64,000 nucleotides of DNA, taken from positions 44,634,501-44,698,500 of the forward strand of contig BSBM01000486.1 of assembly GCA_027924585.1 (NCBI GenBank), written 5' to 3'. Each line of letters opens with the position of its first letter. The first letter of the stretch is position 1. Positions 1 through 12,039 of the stretch are shown in pieces. This DNA comes from Larix kaempferi. Taxonomy: Eukaryota; Streptophyta; Pinopsida; Pinales; Pinaceae. The notes beneath the pieces are model-generated. The model had not been told where the DNA came from. It worked only from the letters and a program-made list of their open reading frames with translations, and ran no database searches. The translations under genes and the position numbers were made by a program.

Positions 1-462
1 TACACATTTCATGACTAACAATGCCTAAATTTTTCCTTTGAAATACAAGCTTGTCTTGTGCCAATGGCTTAGCAAAGATGCCAACCATTTGGTCTTAAGA
101 TTTACAAAAATCTAAAAAGATTTCACCATTTCTTACAAGCTCTTGTAGAAATGATATATGGTATAAATGTGTTTTCTTTTACGATGGAATACATGATTTT
201 TGGACAAATCAATGGTTGAGTTGTTGTCACAAAAGATATGATTTTCTTCATTTTCTTCATGTTGGAGATCTTCTAAAATCCTCCTTAACCATATAGTGTG
301 GCAAGATGTTGATGTTGTTGCCACATACTCTACCTTTGCTGAACATATTGTGGCAATGGGATGCATCTTAGATGCCCATGATATTAAGCCTGAACCAAGA
401 TGAAAAGCATAACCAAAAGTGTTTCCCTTATAAGTAGATTTCTTGTAAGGTTGTAGTCTCAA
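1..462 (-). pseudogene. Ty1/copia RNase H C-terminal fragment (decayed)
   Basis: Translated on the minus strand this is the end of a copia polyprotein. I see a GYAFHLGSGLISW-like stretch, then a degenerate TEAEY motif (SAKVEYVATT), IFCDNNSTIDLSKN (the SDNQSA motif) and the KHI.T.YHF ending. The open stretch is 133-462. After a one-base frameshift near 133-150 the homology continues to base 1 as a VRNGEIFLDFCKS-like segment, a TAA stop and IFAKPLAQDK (the usual IFTKPL motif). Reverse transcriptase and everything upstream is absent: a 105-bp repeat family and a primer-binding site follow within 500 bp, so the interior was deleted or rearranged. The element runs off the left edge, so its 3' LTR is not visible. 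Confidence 0.8.
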
Positions 463-513
463 ATATACCTAGTCACTCTCCCCAAATTGTATTTCATGTG
501 TTAGACAATGAAA

Positions 514-833
514 CTTGGAGGGGCCTCAAAGGACATAGTGAACTATCTGTGGTACGAATTTTAGGTCTTGATTCATTACCAATTCAGAGTTCTACCCTGT
601 GGAAGTTAGGTTTTTTTACTAGTAAAAAAAACTAACTTCAATAGGGTATAACTCCAAATTGGTAATGAATAAAGGCATGGAATTCGTACTACAAATAGTT
701 TGTTATTTCCTCTGAGTCTCGACTAGTCAAAAACCCTAACTTACACAAGGTATAACTCCAAATCATTAATGAATCAAGATGTAAATTGTGTACCATGGAT
801 AGTTAGTTGTGTCCTTTGATTCCCTTCCAAGTT
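514..833. repeat. 105-bp repeat, three copies, one inverted and two direct
   Basis: Copy 1 (about 514-620, minus) and copy 2 (621-720, plus) form a head-to-head inverted repeat centred at 620/621. The innermost 19 bases of each arm pair with one mismatch. Copy 3 (724-833) follows copy 2 directly. Shared landmarks are the CTAACTTC block, GGTATAACTCC, TGGTAATGAAT, and a TCCTYTGA block at the outer end. The copies are clearly diverged. No coding potential is seen. Confidence 0.8.
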
Positions 834-905
834 TTTCTATCTGAAACATCTATGAAAAAAATTTAAAGAAAAAATGACAAGATGATTAATTTTGGAAGCA
901 TCCAA

Positions 906-917
906 GCTCTAATACCA
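906..917 (-). other. Primer-binding site (initiator-Met tRNA type)
   Basis: On the minus strand this reads TGGTATTAGAGC, one base from the plant copia consensus TGGTATCAGAGC that pairs with the 3' end of initiator-Met tRNA. It lies two bases inside a TG dinucleotide at 920-921, where an LTR would begin on the plus strand. Copia-C has the same two-base spacing. Confidence 0.7.
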
Positions 918-919
918 AA

Positions 920-1245
920 TGTTATGCACCAAATTCCTCAAAGAGAATAAAATAAGAAAGAGAGAGTAATTTCCAATTCCTTGAGAATGAATACAAGATA
1001 TGAATAAGAAGTCTCTTCGAGAGGGAAACCTCCTTGTATAATGTAGCAAAGACATGAGACAAGATGATATAATATACAAATTAATATCATTTATTTTAAG
1101 AGATGAAGTGATCATTATGTAACTTAACATTGAGCTGACCTAACCATAAATAATATAATAATAATGAATGATGGTTAGGTACTTGACAATGTCACCACCT
1201 GCTAAATATATATCTAATGGTCCTTATGGCCTTGTACATTAACAA
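920..1245 (-). repeat. Probable 5' LTR of the leftmost copia remnant (outer end uncertain)
   Basis: DNA starting TGTTATGC directly outside the primer-binding site should be LTR. No second copy lies in the window, so the outer edge cannot be fixed; CA-ending candidates are near 1,128 and 1,243. No protein homology is seen. 1,246-1,387 holds nothing recognisable. Confidence 0.35.
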
Positions 1246-1387
1246 ACTAGAGGGGTTATGGTAGGGCCCTTACACCTTTTCTCTTTAACAAATCGGTTTT
1301 CTACTTGACACTTAATTTTTACCTTCATCAAGTAATTTATATTGTTCCCTAATTAGAAATACATAGAAAGAGTAAAAGGTATAGTCC

Positions 1388-1921
1388 TTACAATTTTTTT
1401 TTGGATGCCCGACTAGTATAAAAAGTTGATCTTAATAGATCATAGGGTATATTCAGATTCATGAGGATCAATTTAATGATATGACCATACTTCTTGAAAA
1501 ATTCCTTGCTACATTCACCCAATTTCAATTGTAACTCCTTGAAACAAGCCAAATAATCATGAATCCTTTTAAAGAAGAAATGATCTAGAGACATTAACTC
1601 TTTTTCAATATACATAACCTAACTTTTATTGACTTTATTCAACAAATTCTTCAATTTCTTCCAAACTTGATGAGGACAATTGATCCCACTTGTATTAAAG
1701 TGACTCTCCCTTGAAATGTAGGTGGTACTCACTCCTACATTCCCATCCTTATTCCTATCAAGGATGAAATTCTATTGATCATCCTTCTGATCTAGGATCA
1801 TGATCTTAGTAAAATACTAGAGGGTCTTACTTTTCTGTAAGGTCTTCATATCTTGTGCCCATATTCCATAGTTATGACGATTTAAGATCATGATTTCTTA
1901 CTTGGAATTCATAACTTTGAT
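1388..1921 (-). pseudogene. Ty1/copia gag fragment (UBN2-type), decayed
   Basis: Minus-strand translation gives a copia gag N-terminus: an NYGIWAQDMKTLQKSKTL stretch (the usual NY..W..DM...LK.KGLW motif), then CPHQVWKKLKNLL, then HDYLACFKELQLKLGECSKEF, the helical core of the UBN2-type capsid. The frame is constant over about 530 bp but is cut by four or more in-frame stops (after MNSK, after KSKTL, after DDQ, and before VMYIEKE). The last 75 codons (1,388-1,615) are open. No zinc knuckle, protease or pol follows. It probably belongs to the primer site and LTR just upstream (2,052-2,625). Confidence 0.75.
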
Positions 1922-2051
1922 ATATCAATCTAAACCCTGATGTAGTTTGCAAGTCGAAACCTAGGGTCAATAAAAAATAGTTCCAAATCAATAGAGTGTG
2001 TCAAAATGATACCTTAAAATACTTGTAGACAACCAAATATGATTCAAATCA

Positions 2052-2066
2052 GCAAATATGATACCA
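2052..2066 (-). other. Primer-binding site, TGGTATCATATTTGC type
   Basis: The minus strand reads TGGTATCATATTTGC directly inside a TG/CA boundary at 2,067. The first eight bases match the initiator-Met tRNA complement. The gag remnant lies downstream on the same strand, as expected for a 5' end. Confidence 0.6.
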
Positions 2067-2625
2067 TGTTGGAGAAACTAGGTAATTATAAAGATCGAAG
2101 AGCTAATTATCCAAAGAAGAGGTGGTGTGTATAGGCATAATTTCATCCCTTAAGCATATAATATCGCAATAAACAATACATCAAAATAAATTTTTCATTA
2201 GCCGTAATTCACATTGTTACTACACATCATCCAACCCATAGGTTCATCCTTTTATAGCTTCAAGCTATAACCAAATCCCTTGAACAGGGGAAGAATGCAT
2301 TCACATAATTAGGTCACAGCACATAACAGCCTCCTTGAATTCTTCCATCTTTGTGTCGTATTCAATGGTTCTATTCCAATTACCCAACTACTTGGTCAGC
2401 TAGTTGACACCTCCATTGGTCAGTTAATTCAACTAGTTGAGAGCCCGGTTGACCCATTATTCAACCAACTAATTAACCACTTAGTCAACTATTCTAGTTA
2501 GCTATCACATGTCGATTATTTTTCTCCAAAATATATTGAGTTATGATGAACTAGCATGGCCTACTATTCTCACAATGTTGCATAATTCAAATTTAAAATA
2601 ACAAGGTTAAAACTAGGGTATTGCA
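2067..2625 (-). repeat. Probable LTR, 559 bp, with a polypurine-like tract on its outer side
   Basis: Bounded by TG at 2,067 and CA at 2,624-2,625; on the minus strand it begins TGCAATACCC and ends CTCCAACA. The inner side abuts a primer-binding site. The outer side carries minus-strand CTAAGTGGGAGGGGA, which looks like a polypurine tract of a 3' LTR. Having both flanks on one LTR is unusual: either two elements share it, or one signal is coincidental. There is no second copy to test it. Confidence 0.4.
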
Positions 2626-2640
2626 TCCCCTCCCACTTAG

Positions 2641-4198
2641 GATAACATCATCCTTGATTTTTTGTTATTACAACAATATCCTATAACTGCACTTGTAATT
2701 TTAGGGATTTCATTCATGAAATTTTCAATTTATAATTGAAGCATATAATTGATAACATGAGATTAAATATGCCAAAACAACTCAATACTTATTTGTATGA
2801 ATATGTATCTTTTCTCAACATGGTTTCCATGATTGAAACTCAACTCACGATTTTCTCTAACACACCAAATATGCACTCCTAATCATAGTTAGCATATACA
2901 TGAATATCTTACAATAGATTCATTCAAGTTGCCTCTTCCTTTTATTCACTCACCCTCCAAGATCAAGCATCCCCTTCTCTGTTAAACAATTCCTTAGGTG
3001 ATCCATCATTTTCCAAGGCTTTCTTGCATAAGAAGAGAGTGAACTTATAGAGTCTTAATTCCATGCCATCCCACTATATTGTTCTAATATGCATATATTA
3101 AGGTAATTAGGGCATGTCATAAGGTTATGATGTCATCATGGTAGAATTTTTCTCGTGTTTTTAAACTTATAGAAACCATAATCTGTCCTCACTAAACAAG
3201 TTCAACTTAGCACCTAGATCATTTGTATACATTTACTATGAGAAACTACTCTTAGCAAAATTTCAATCAGAAATTTAGATTTGTGTCTTATATAAATCAA
3301 GCTCCACAACTATGAGATTCTTCTCATAATGTTTTCCAATTTTTCCCTTACAGTAGTAATATTCAGTCTACATTATGGGATTGTACATATTTACATATCC
3401 AAGGCAATCGGTTCTAAATTTTATTGTCCTTTCTGACTCATTTAGCTAAGAAAATTGTGAATACTCATGCATGTGATCACAACAATTTATAAAATGATAC
3501 TACAATTTTGTCACAACAATAACTTAAACACCTTCAATTTCCAACATATTAAATGCAATGAAAATATCAATTCACCATACATGCATCATTAAGTTGATGC
3601 ACCCTTGCATTGATTCAAGTAGGCCATAATGTCAATTCATGTGTTTACCATAAGAATGCCCCATGTATAGAGACAATTTTGTGCTCACTCTGTAGCTTCA
3701 TCAACATAACCTTTTGTCACTTGAATTTACAGCTTCTTCCTTGAGGGCTTAAATTTATGAAGTGTTGTAGACTCGATCTTCATGAAACAAATTCAAGTAT
3801 TTATTGTGAAATAATTAGTAAAATTTATGAGGTAGATATCTCCTCCAAGTGCTTTTTCTTTCATAGGATGACAATCATCACTATAAATTAACTTGAGTGA
3901 CTTGTGTTTCTCTAAATTTAGATTTTTTTTAAAAGATATCCATCTTCCACTTCCAAAAACACACGTGTCATCTTAATAACATGTTGTAAGAAGCACATCA
4001 ACATCATGATATCATTGAAATTGAATCACACAAAGAATTCAATAATACAAAAATACTATGAAGATAGCTTGACAATTTTATTAAGAGGATAGAGGTAAAA
4101 AATATTGGATATGAAGTCACATGCACATATAATAGATATTTTCATAATATACACTCCAATTCTTATGACTTGGTATTTTCCCAATTCCCTTTCACTTC

Positions 4199-4201
<3 letters not shown>
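2641..4201. other. AT-rich stretch with no recognisable gene
   Basis: No open frame of useful length and no protein motif on either strand. The minus strand directly beyond the polypurine-like tract could be the 3' end of a decayed LTR-element interior, but I could not recognise pol motifs in it. Confidence 0.5.

Positions 4202-4236
<35 letters not shown>
4202..4236. repeat. (CT)n microsatellite
   Basis: Uninterrupted CT dinucleotides over 35 bp. Open frames across it on both strands are artefacts (RERERE / SLSLSL). Confidence 0.97.
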
Positions 4237-4241
<5 letters not shown>

Positions 4242-4622
4242 ACCTGTATCCTCTTTTGTCATCAATAATGGAAAAACACAAGAAAAGTGAAACATGTTAA
4301 TGAATTTCAAGAAAAGTAAAAATGTGTGCAACATGTTCATGTATATATAACTTCAATGACAAGATTAACAATTAGATTATTCAGTAGGACAAAGTTGTTG
4401 ACAATATTGACATCAATATACTACATATATTCCAATAAATGGTTAGGAAAATATGTCATCATTGTTGAGACAAAAATAGTGGCATTTCTTGCAATTTGTT
4501 CGTGTCATTTGCTAATTAAAAAAAAAAAAACAAGTTGAATTATCTAATCTAATTGTCTATAATATGCCAAGATATTTTAGGAGGAAGCTTAAACATAACA
4601 ACCTCCTTTACATGTTAACCCA

Positions 4623-6153
4623 TGTAACGTCCCCATCCATCGATCTGACCAGTGAGAGGGGACATTGACTAATTACAGGATTCTAAATACCCCCCCATGA
4701 CCATATTACGAATTGATAACATTTAAATTATGTGTTTAGATGCATAAACAAATGCATATACAAACATATTCATCACAAGCATCAATTAGAACATTGCATA
4801 TTCAAATACAAGAGAATACTTGTCTTTAAACAAAGAAGATCCAAGCAATTGGTTGTGTAAGAGCGATTTTCCACCCAACCATAGGCACTCCATCCAACAT
4901 ATACTATTTTTGCTGAGAGGCCACCCCCAAGATGGAATATGAGGCCACCAGGTGAAGGAAACACCTACAGGATTCTCTCTCTTAGCCCACAACCTATTTT
5001 TCTCTCTATGCTTAGCCAAAAGCTCATCCAGATCTCTACAAAAATCTCACTAAGCCATCACAGCCATCGAACTCCTTCCAAATTCCCCACACAACACAAA
5101 GAAGGAATTCCCATTCACCAATACATAGTTCCCTCAATAAATTGAGCCCCTACAGTGTTTATCAAAGTGTGGAGTAAGAGTCCAATGTATTGTATGCTAT
5201 TGGAGAACCTCTTGTAGCATAAATTGTGGATTCTCAAGAATCTGTGAGTATCAAAACTTAATAGGTAAGGGTTCCTAGATTTCCCAACCTCTATGCTCAC
5301 CTACAACCATCTATGTTTCCCTTCAAATCTGCAGTCCTATCTCTAAATTTGAATTTTTGGGTTATACACAATTTGGTAATGGTCATGAATAGCCACAGGG
5401 AGGTCTACGTAGTGTAGATATGCATGAGAGAATGATAGATGATTGTTTAATACAAGGGTTATGAGATGATGATGAAAAGACAATTGACATAGATTCTAAC
5501 CATAGAAGAAAGGACTTTTAACAACTGCAAAATTGAATTCTGACATTTGACAGAACTGTCACAAAAGTGCATTCACCCCATGCTTCCATAACTACATGAA
5601 GTGACTTTTCCCACCAACCTTACACATGCATTCAATGATTAGATTTAATATTCAATATGAAGTAATTGGTTCATTTAAATCACATGGTAGCAATTAGATG
5701 AGTTCTAAGTTTGACACTTGGTTGCAAAAGTTTTAGTCTCCCATAGGCCCCCCTTTCATCTTCCCCTCAAGTGGAATCATAGCCCCTCTAGTTCTCTTTA
5801 CACCAACATCTTGGACCATTTTATTATTGTCAAACATAATATTTGCATATATTTTGAATTGTCATGATAAGCCAACCAAATGGTCCAAATAAAAATATTT
5901 ACATCATAGACTCCTAGCCATTCACTAGTTGGACCTTGGCCTTGATCTCCACACTAGGAATCCAGACTAGCATGCTTACATCATTTACATAATTTTTATT
6001 AAATAAATTCCATGTCAAATGGGGATAAGCCCACACGGCATAGAATAGACAGTGATTGGGTGTACTATTAAGGCACTCCTTGCATAAGGTCACTGGTTTC
6101 AAAACTCAGTGGATACGAGCCTATAAAAAAAAGTCAAAATTGGGGATATTACA
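4623..6153. mobile_element. Solo LTR of a gypsy-type element, 1,531 bp, with 5-bp target duplication
   Basis: Begins TGTAACGTCCCC and ends GGGGATATTACA; these ends are near-perfect inverted repeats, the form usual for plant LTRs. It is flanked by the identical pentamer ACCCA at 4,618-4,622 and 6,154-6,158. There is no internal domain, no polypurine tract and no primer site at either side, so this is a solo LTR left by unequal recombination between the two LTRs of a full element. Short open frames inside (for example 4,786-5,019 minus) show no recognisable protein. Orientation cannot be told from the ends alone. Confidence 0.85.
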
Positions 6154-6251
6154 ACCCATTCAAGTTGTTTCACACATGCTTAGCTCAAAAAGAAAAACTA
6201 GGATTTCAAATTACAAGTACTTAGTATATTCTCACAAATTTATTAAAAAAA

Positions 6252-6254
<3 letters not shown>

Positions 6255-6299
<45 letters not shown>
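6255..6299. repeat. (GA)n microsatellite
   Basis: About 22 uninterrupted GA units. Confidence 0.97.
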
Positions 6300-6302
<3 letters not shown>

Positions 6303-7606
6303 TATTCAGCATAGTAGCATACTTCAATTGATGGTTGAGTAGTATTTGATTTGTTGATTTATTAAAAGTATATTATAAATGTTTCCATCCAACAAATTTT
6401 AAAAGTCTTTAAAATCGCATTGTTCATGTTCCACTTTCACCTAGTTCATGTTGCCTCGTGATCTTTCTTATGGCTTGTTATCATGGGTTATTAGCACAAG
6501 ATGTTTTCCATCATAAATGAAGGAGTAAATGATCATGATAAAAAATGGAAATTGCATATAGATTTAGTATTTTATGATGGCTAAGGTCATGGACATGATT
6601 ATTTTTTCAGACATTATATGCTTGAGATAATATATCTAGGAACATTGTTCATACCCTTCTTCATTTGGTTGATGATATCCTTGTGATAATGTGTTGTTAT
6701 TACTTTAGCATGTGGTATTACATAGACTTACTTCATAATAATTTAATATTAAATGAGCATGATAACATGTGGCTTTACATGCAAATTCATAATATTTATA
6801 ATGGTATGATTTGTTGTCATGTAGTATTGCATGTGGATTCTTATTTCATGATGGTTTCATTATAATGGTGATGCGGTATGGCATGTTGTATTGTTTCATA
6901 GTGGTTTCATGATGATTAATGATTTCTTAGATGTTGTGAGTGGAATTTTTGTTCCAGGTACTCCACTCCAGGGTCATTAAGGTCATTTAATTCTAGGATC
7001 TCATGGGATCGCATAACCAAGAAGGAGAATGGTTACAATAACACCTTATGGATTTGGGACCAACTCACTCATCAATACTAAGCTTGTGGTTTTTTACCAG
7101 TACATATTTTCTAGAAGTCCAAGGGGCGGGGTATATGGATGGACTTCTGATACCTAGGGTTGGGGGCCTTAAGGGTGTGTAGGGAGGGAGTATAGGCCAA
7201 TCTTTTAATGTGCCTAGGGTACAATGATCCTAATGTTGGGGTTGGTGTACTAGTAACTAGATGTCAGCTAATCCTGATGAGGCTAAGATTTTTATTAATT
7301 CCGATGAGGCCACAAATTTATTGGGAGTTGGGAGGGTGGCTAAGACATGGAAACTTCCCAAGGAACGTATGACTCCTACTATATGATATATAGATAGATT
7401 ATAGTAGAAGACCCATGCTATGTCAAGTGGGACCATCCCATGCTATGTCAAGCAAGACCATCTAGAGTATTGGATTTCAGGATTATGGAGGTGGAAGATG
7501 GTATGAATTCTTAGGGTGAGGATGTGTAATGGAGGAAGCATAAGAACTGATATTAGGAAACATGTAACAATACCTATGGGATGAATTTCCTTGAAGGGTG
7601 CAAGTA
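6300..7606. other. No gene recognised; contains a 25-bp direct duplication
   Basis: AT-rich with short open frames and no protein motif. At 7,412-7,436 and 7,437-7,461 a 25-bp unit beginning CCCATGCTATGTCAAG is repeated head to tail with three mismatches. Confidence 0.6.
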
Positions 7607-8364
7607 TGTAATGCCCCTTCATCACATATTTGCACTAGTTTTATGGGGGCATACCCAAGTTATAGTGTAGATGCAGGACACACCGTTGATGGCCACATGA
7701 GTGGATCCTACCCCTGTACAATAGTATTAAATTGTGTAGGTTCATATTGTTATAATAATATTATTTATAATAAGGGCATGGGGATTCATGAAAACATAAG
7801 TTGTATAATTCATAATTTAAGTTAATTTAATATAATTAAATTAAAGAGGGGTTTATTGGGGAGATATAATAAAATAAGTAAATATTAGATAATTATCTAA
7901 ATAGAGTTTTTTTTCATGGGGACATGTGTCCAATAGGGGAGAGGTTGGGAAATATTAAAAATGAGGAAATGAAAGGGGGGAGGGGTCTTTTATTCTTCCT
8001 CCTCCTCATTTGTTCTTTGGGGCTTGGAGGATATGGGATATTTGGAGATAGAGGGAGTATTCTGAGGATGGGAGCATTTATAGATTGGTATTATTGAGTG
8101 AGGGCTCGAGCATTGTCAGTTTATCACTACGAGGTTGGTTGGTAGAAGAATGGTCCCCCATTTTTTGTTTTTCATGTTAGTCTACTATGTCTACTTCAAC
8201 TAAGAGGTACCTATGTAAGTTTTCCTTTCTACTTATAGGTACGCGTCATTTCCTTCTACCAATTATACTATCATGATTGAGATTATTTTAATATTGGTAA
8301 ATATTAACTGTGTGGTAAAAAAAAATTTATTTGTTATTAAACCCATTCAAAGTTGGGCCTTACA
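7607..8364. repeat. Probable gypsy-type LTR, 758 bp
   Basis: Begins TGTAATGCCCC and ends GGGCCTTACA, imperfect inverted ends of the kind seen in the solo LTR at 4,623. The preceding bases (GAATTTCCTTGAAGGGTGCA) resemble a worn polypurine tract, which would make it a plus-strand 3' LTR. However, the flanking pentamers differ (AAGTA and TATAA), no second copy is present and no primer site follows. Confidence 0.4.
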
Positions 8365-8512
8365 TATAAGAGTACATTATGATAAAATTGAGAATGTGTG
8401 TTGCAATACTTATTAACCATATTTCTTCTGGGTTACATGTGGCCATAATTTTTTAGGCTGCTATTAGATGTGTCTTTATGGATTTAATGAATGTTCTTGT
8501 GTTGTCACCCAT

Positions 8513-9053
8513 AATAGTATATGACCTAGGTTCTCAAAGACATCTTACATACCCTTTCTCTCCTTTGCAAGCACATGCATGAATCTTAACATTCTTAATG
8601 GGATTATATTTTGTTTTCAGTTACTATTAGTTGTAGTTATTAGATTAAGGATATTCCCATAGTTAATTTTAAGATGCAAAGCTTTACTAGTCCATTAACT
8701 ATTGTTGTTCAAGTGTGGAAATCGATATAGTATTTCCATTTTGTATTCGTCGTTGCTACTTTGCACACTCTTAGCCTACAAGGGTACATTATGCTAATAG
8801 TATATGCCCTAGGTTCTCAAATACTACTTACATACCCTTTATCTCCTTCGCAATCACATGCTTGGATCTTAGCATTCTTAATGGAGTTATATTTTATTTT
8901 ATATTACGATAAGTTGTATTTATTAGATTAAAGATATTTCCATGGTTAATTTTAAGATGCAGAGCTTTACTAGTCCATTAACTATTGTTCATGTGTGAAA
9001 ATTGATATAGTATTTCCAATTTGTATTCCTCCTTTCAACTTTGCACACTTTTA
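8513..9053. repeat. Tandem duplication, period about 283 bp
   Basis: 8,513-8,774 and 8,796-9,053 are diverged direct copies. Both contain AATAGTATATG, CCTAGGTTCTCAAA, CTTACATACCCTTT, TTTACTAGTCCATTAACTA, TATAGTATTTCCA and CTTTGCACACT in the same order, with small indels. Non-coding. Confidence 0.85.
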
Positions 9054-10596
9054 TGTGCTTTTCTTCATATATGATGTTTTAATAAATATTTTGTTGTCAC
9101 AGTGCTTGAAAATGGATTTGACTACAAAGATATGGAATATATGGAATATATGTGTACCACTATTTTTCTAATTGCATATTTTCTTCACTAAATTATAAGC
9201 CTTGGGATTTTTAGAATATTTTAAATAAGTACTACCATATAAGCTCCTTCCCCATTCAACTTTCTGGGATTTTCTACTTCAACTGCATGATAAAGCACCA
9301 ATACCTTTGTATTGATGATTAGTTGTCTCTAGGCATATTAGTGTAAATTAGAAGTTCATTTTCATGTAATTTTGTTCATGGTGGATTTGGAAACGGAAAA
9401 ACAATAAAGCTTGTTGTTTTGTGCTAGTAAGTTCTTCTATGCACGAGTCTACTTCAAGTTAAATCAGTTAATGAAAATAAGTTTTTGGAGTCCCCATATT
9501 GCTTCAGTTTGTAGACACTACAAATAAACTGGACACGAGTCAAAATCCACTTAAAAACACATGTGGTGTCCAAGTATTATCCTTATTTTAATACATTTGG
9601 TAGCATGATCTAGTCCAGAAGCATAGTTAAATGACATCATATAAGATGGAATTGTATTCATGTTTAAATATCAATTTAAAATGGAGCTAGCAGGATTATT
9701 CATTAGTAGCATGATTCGGATTTGATGGTAAATGGTGTTATCATTATTGTATAAATATTCTCTATTGCACTCTAAAGAAAAAATTTAATAGTTTTGTTTC
9801 AAGCTTATCTAGGAAAATCAAAGATAATAACAAATAAATATATTTTTCTTTAAATTTTGTTTAAATATTAAGGCCAAATTCTTATACGAGAAATGTTTAA
9901 ATGTTGATGTGCATTCTCTTTGAATTTTCACTATTTCTATTATCTACAAAATTGAAAATTTTCGCTATGATATCACACATCCTGATCAAAGATCAAGAAT
10001 TTCTTAAGCGTATTTCAATTTCCTACTGCAACAACTATCCTCAAGGAAATAAAATAAAAATGGGGAAACATAATTCCAATAATTTGGAGTGGTTATGATC
10101 CCTACCAATATCAATGGGATAGGGTCACTTGCACAAACTCTAGCCAAATAAATTCATTGTTAGTATCCCCTCCCTAGCTTGTGATTATCATTTATGTGAT
10201 GACTTAATTTCAAGCTATCTTGACATATTTGAGATTTTGTTTCACATTTATGTTTTATGGGTTTAATTTAAACTAATGACATGGGTACCTTGTATAACAT
10301 CTCATGTGCCATTTTGATTAAAGAACCATATTTATTTGTGAGTCCCATCTCACTATGTTGGTGCATAGTTGTAACTCCCCATACAATTGCATGGGTTGAT
10401 TTTTTATCAATGATTTGGGTACCTTGTTGTATTCTTGACAAGTCTATCATTTGATTAGGAACCCATATAAATTCTATGATTTTGATTAAAAATCCATATC
10501 CACTTCTTGGTGTTGCTTTGTGTGACGAACCAATCTGGGTCAAACAGTAAAAATCCAAAATAGATATCGCAGTATAAAAGAGTCCATATCTATATA

Positions 10597-10597
<1 letters not shown>
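9054..10597. other. No gene recognised
   Basis: AT-rich. The 96-codon minus-strand open frame at 10,268-10,558 lies in weakly repetitive DNA (GGTACCTTGT and TTTTGATTAAA recur) and matches no family I know; I do not call it a gene. Confidence 0.5.

Positions 10598-10643
<46 letters not shown>
10598..10643. repeat. (TA)n followed by (GA)n microsatellite at the outer edge of Gypsy-A
   Basis: Uninterrupted TA units to about 10,633, then five GA units. By length comparison with the other LTR, the outer end of the Gypsy-A 3' LTR falls here, so the microsatellite has overwritten the LTR terminus and any target duplication. Confidence 0.9.
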
Positions 10644-10645
<2 letters not shown>

Positions 10646-11100
10646 ATATAAGATTATTGAAGATACAATGAAGCTAGCTGCAAATTCTAGTTTTTACAAA
10701 CCAAAATCTACTTGTTTCCAACTCACTCCAAATGACACCAAACCCCAACTATTTTTTGATATGACACAATTGATAGGTTTCATAACCAAGAATGACTCAG
10801 ATAGGGTCATATTAGAAGGATTTACTTCAACATATTGCACATTTCAGAATACTTCACACCTAGGTAGACCATTTGGGTAGACCCTAATGATCAGAGGCAA
10901 TTTCCCCAGGAATCATGTGGGACTCTTCTGCTTCTAGTGCAATACTAGAAGAAACTAACCAACGTTATGGAATGATATTTCATATTTGAGACACATTATC
11001 AGCTCCATAAACTCATGACAATGGATATCTGGTAACCAGACTCAAACAAGGTGCATAAACTACAGAAAGGAAGACTAGCTCGAATTTGACTAGTAAACAC

Positions 11101-11745
11101 TGTTAGTTTTTCATCATTTAATTCAATATGATCTAGGATCTTAACTGAAAGAAAAACATGTACAGCATATCAAGCACAAGAGACAAGAGACAAGAGACAC
11201 AAATCATTTCACCGGGGAAAACCAAGAAGGTGAAAAACCTCGCAACTTCCTTAGAGATAGAATAAGCACCAATACAAGGATCACAAAGATCAAACCCAAA
11301 ATATAGATGTCTTCAGCAGCATACTCCTCCTCCACTTGTGTGCATTCCTTCTCTCTCTCACTAATGCGAAGTGAGCGAGTGTAAATGAATCAAATGAGAG
11401 AGTCACACTCTCTATTTATACTTTTACTTTCACTTGACCTTTACTCAACTAGGTCGGCCCCAACTTAACCACTTAACATAATGCTGACTGGGCCGAACCC
11501 ACTAGGGTGGTATAATAACCCTTTAACCCACATGAATCATACAGGTTCGACCCCATCAAGGTGGTCTAATAACCCATCAAGTATAAGTTACGACACTTAC
11601 AATATAACTTGCGACACTTGCAAGTACACCTGATGACACTTCCAATCGGAGGAATAATACATCTCTTTTGGGGATACAATAAAGTACAAATGTAATACAT
11701 ACAATATACAAGTGAATATCTTCCGAAGTTACAAATATATCAACA
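11101..11745 (-). repeat. 3' LTR of Copia-B (645 bp)
   Basis: TGTTAG...CAACA on the plus strand. It matches 23,430-24,075 along its whole length, with scattered substitutions. It shares the short direct triplet of AAGAGACA (11,171-11,200). Confidence 0.92.
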
Positions 11746-11761
11746 CTCCCTCTTAACTAGG
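11746..11761 (-). other. Polypurine tract of Copia-B
   Basis: The minus strand reads CCTAGTTAAGAGGGAG directly before the LTR start TGTTGATATATT, the standard copia plus-strand primer position. Confidence 0.8.
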
Positions 11762-12039
11762 AAGGTATTCTCTTGAAACAGGTCATCAATACATATAGGC
11801 ACAAGTCTTCAATTCTGGAGCTGGATCATCGTCACTGGATCACAAAGCATCATCGTCATTGCTGCTGTACTCGTCATCTCGATCACTGGGCTATCTCTGA
11901 ATTATTCTCATCATAGGAAGTTCTACATAGCCAACCCTTTTTCATGCTGGATGTATGCCTAGCCTCCTTTAGGTCTTCATCATCTGTGCGAACGGTCTAA
12001 TAGAGGTGGATTCTCAGGACTAATTATGTGCTGATGCAA

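Noticed and set aside
4056-4340. Open frames with RERERER or SLSLSL runs (also 6,056-6,331)
   Set aside because: Translations of CT/GA microsatellites.
10268-10558. 96-codon minus-strand frame
   Set aside because: Weakly repetitive DNA, no family resemblance, no neighbouring features supporting a gene.
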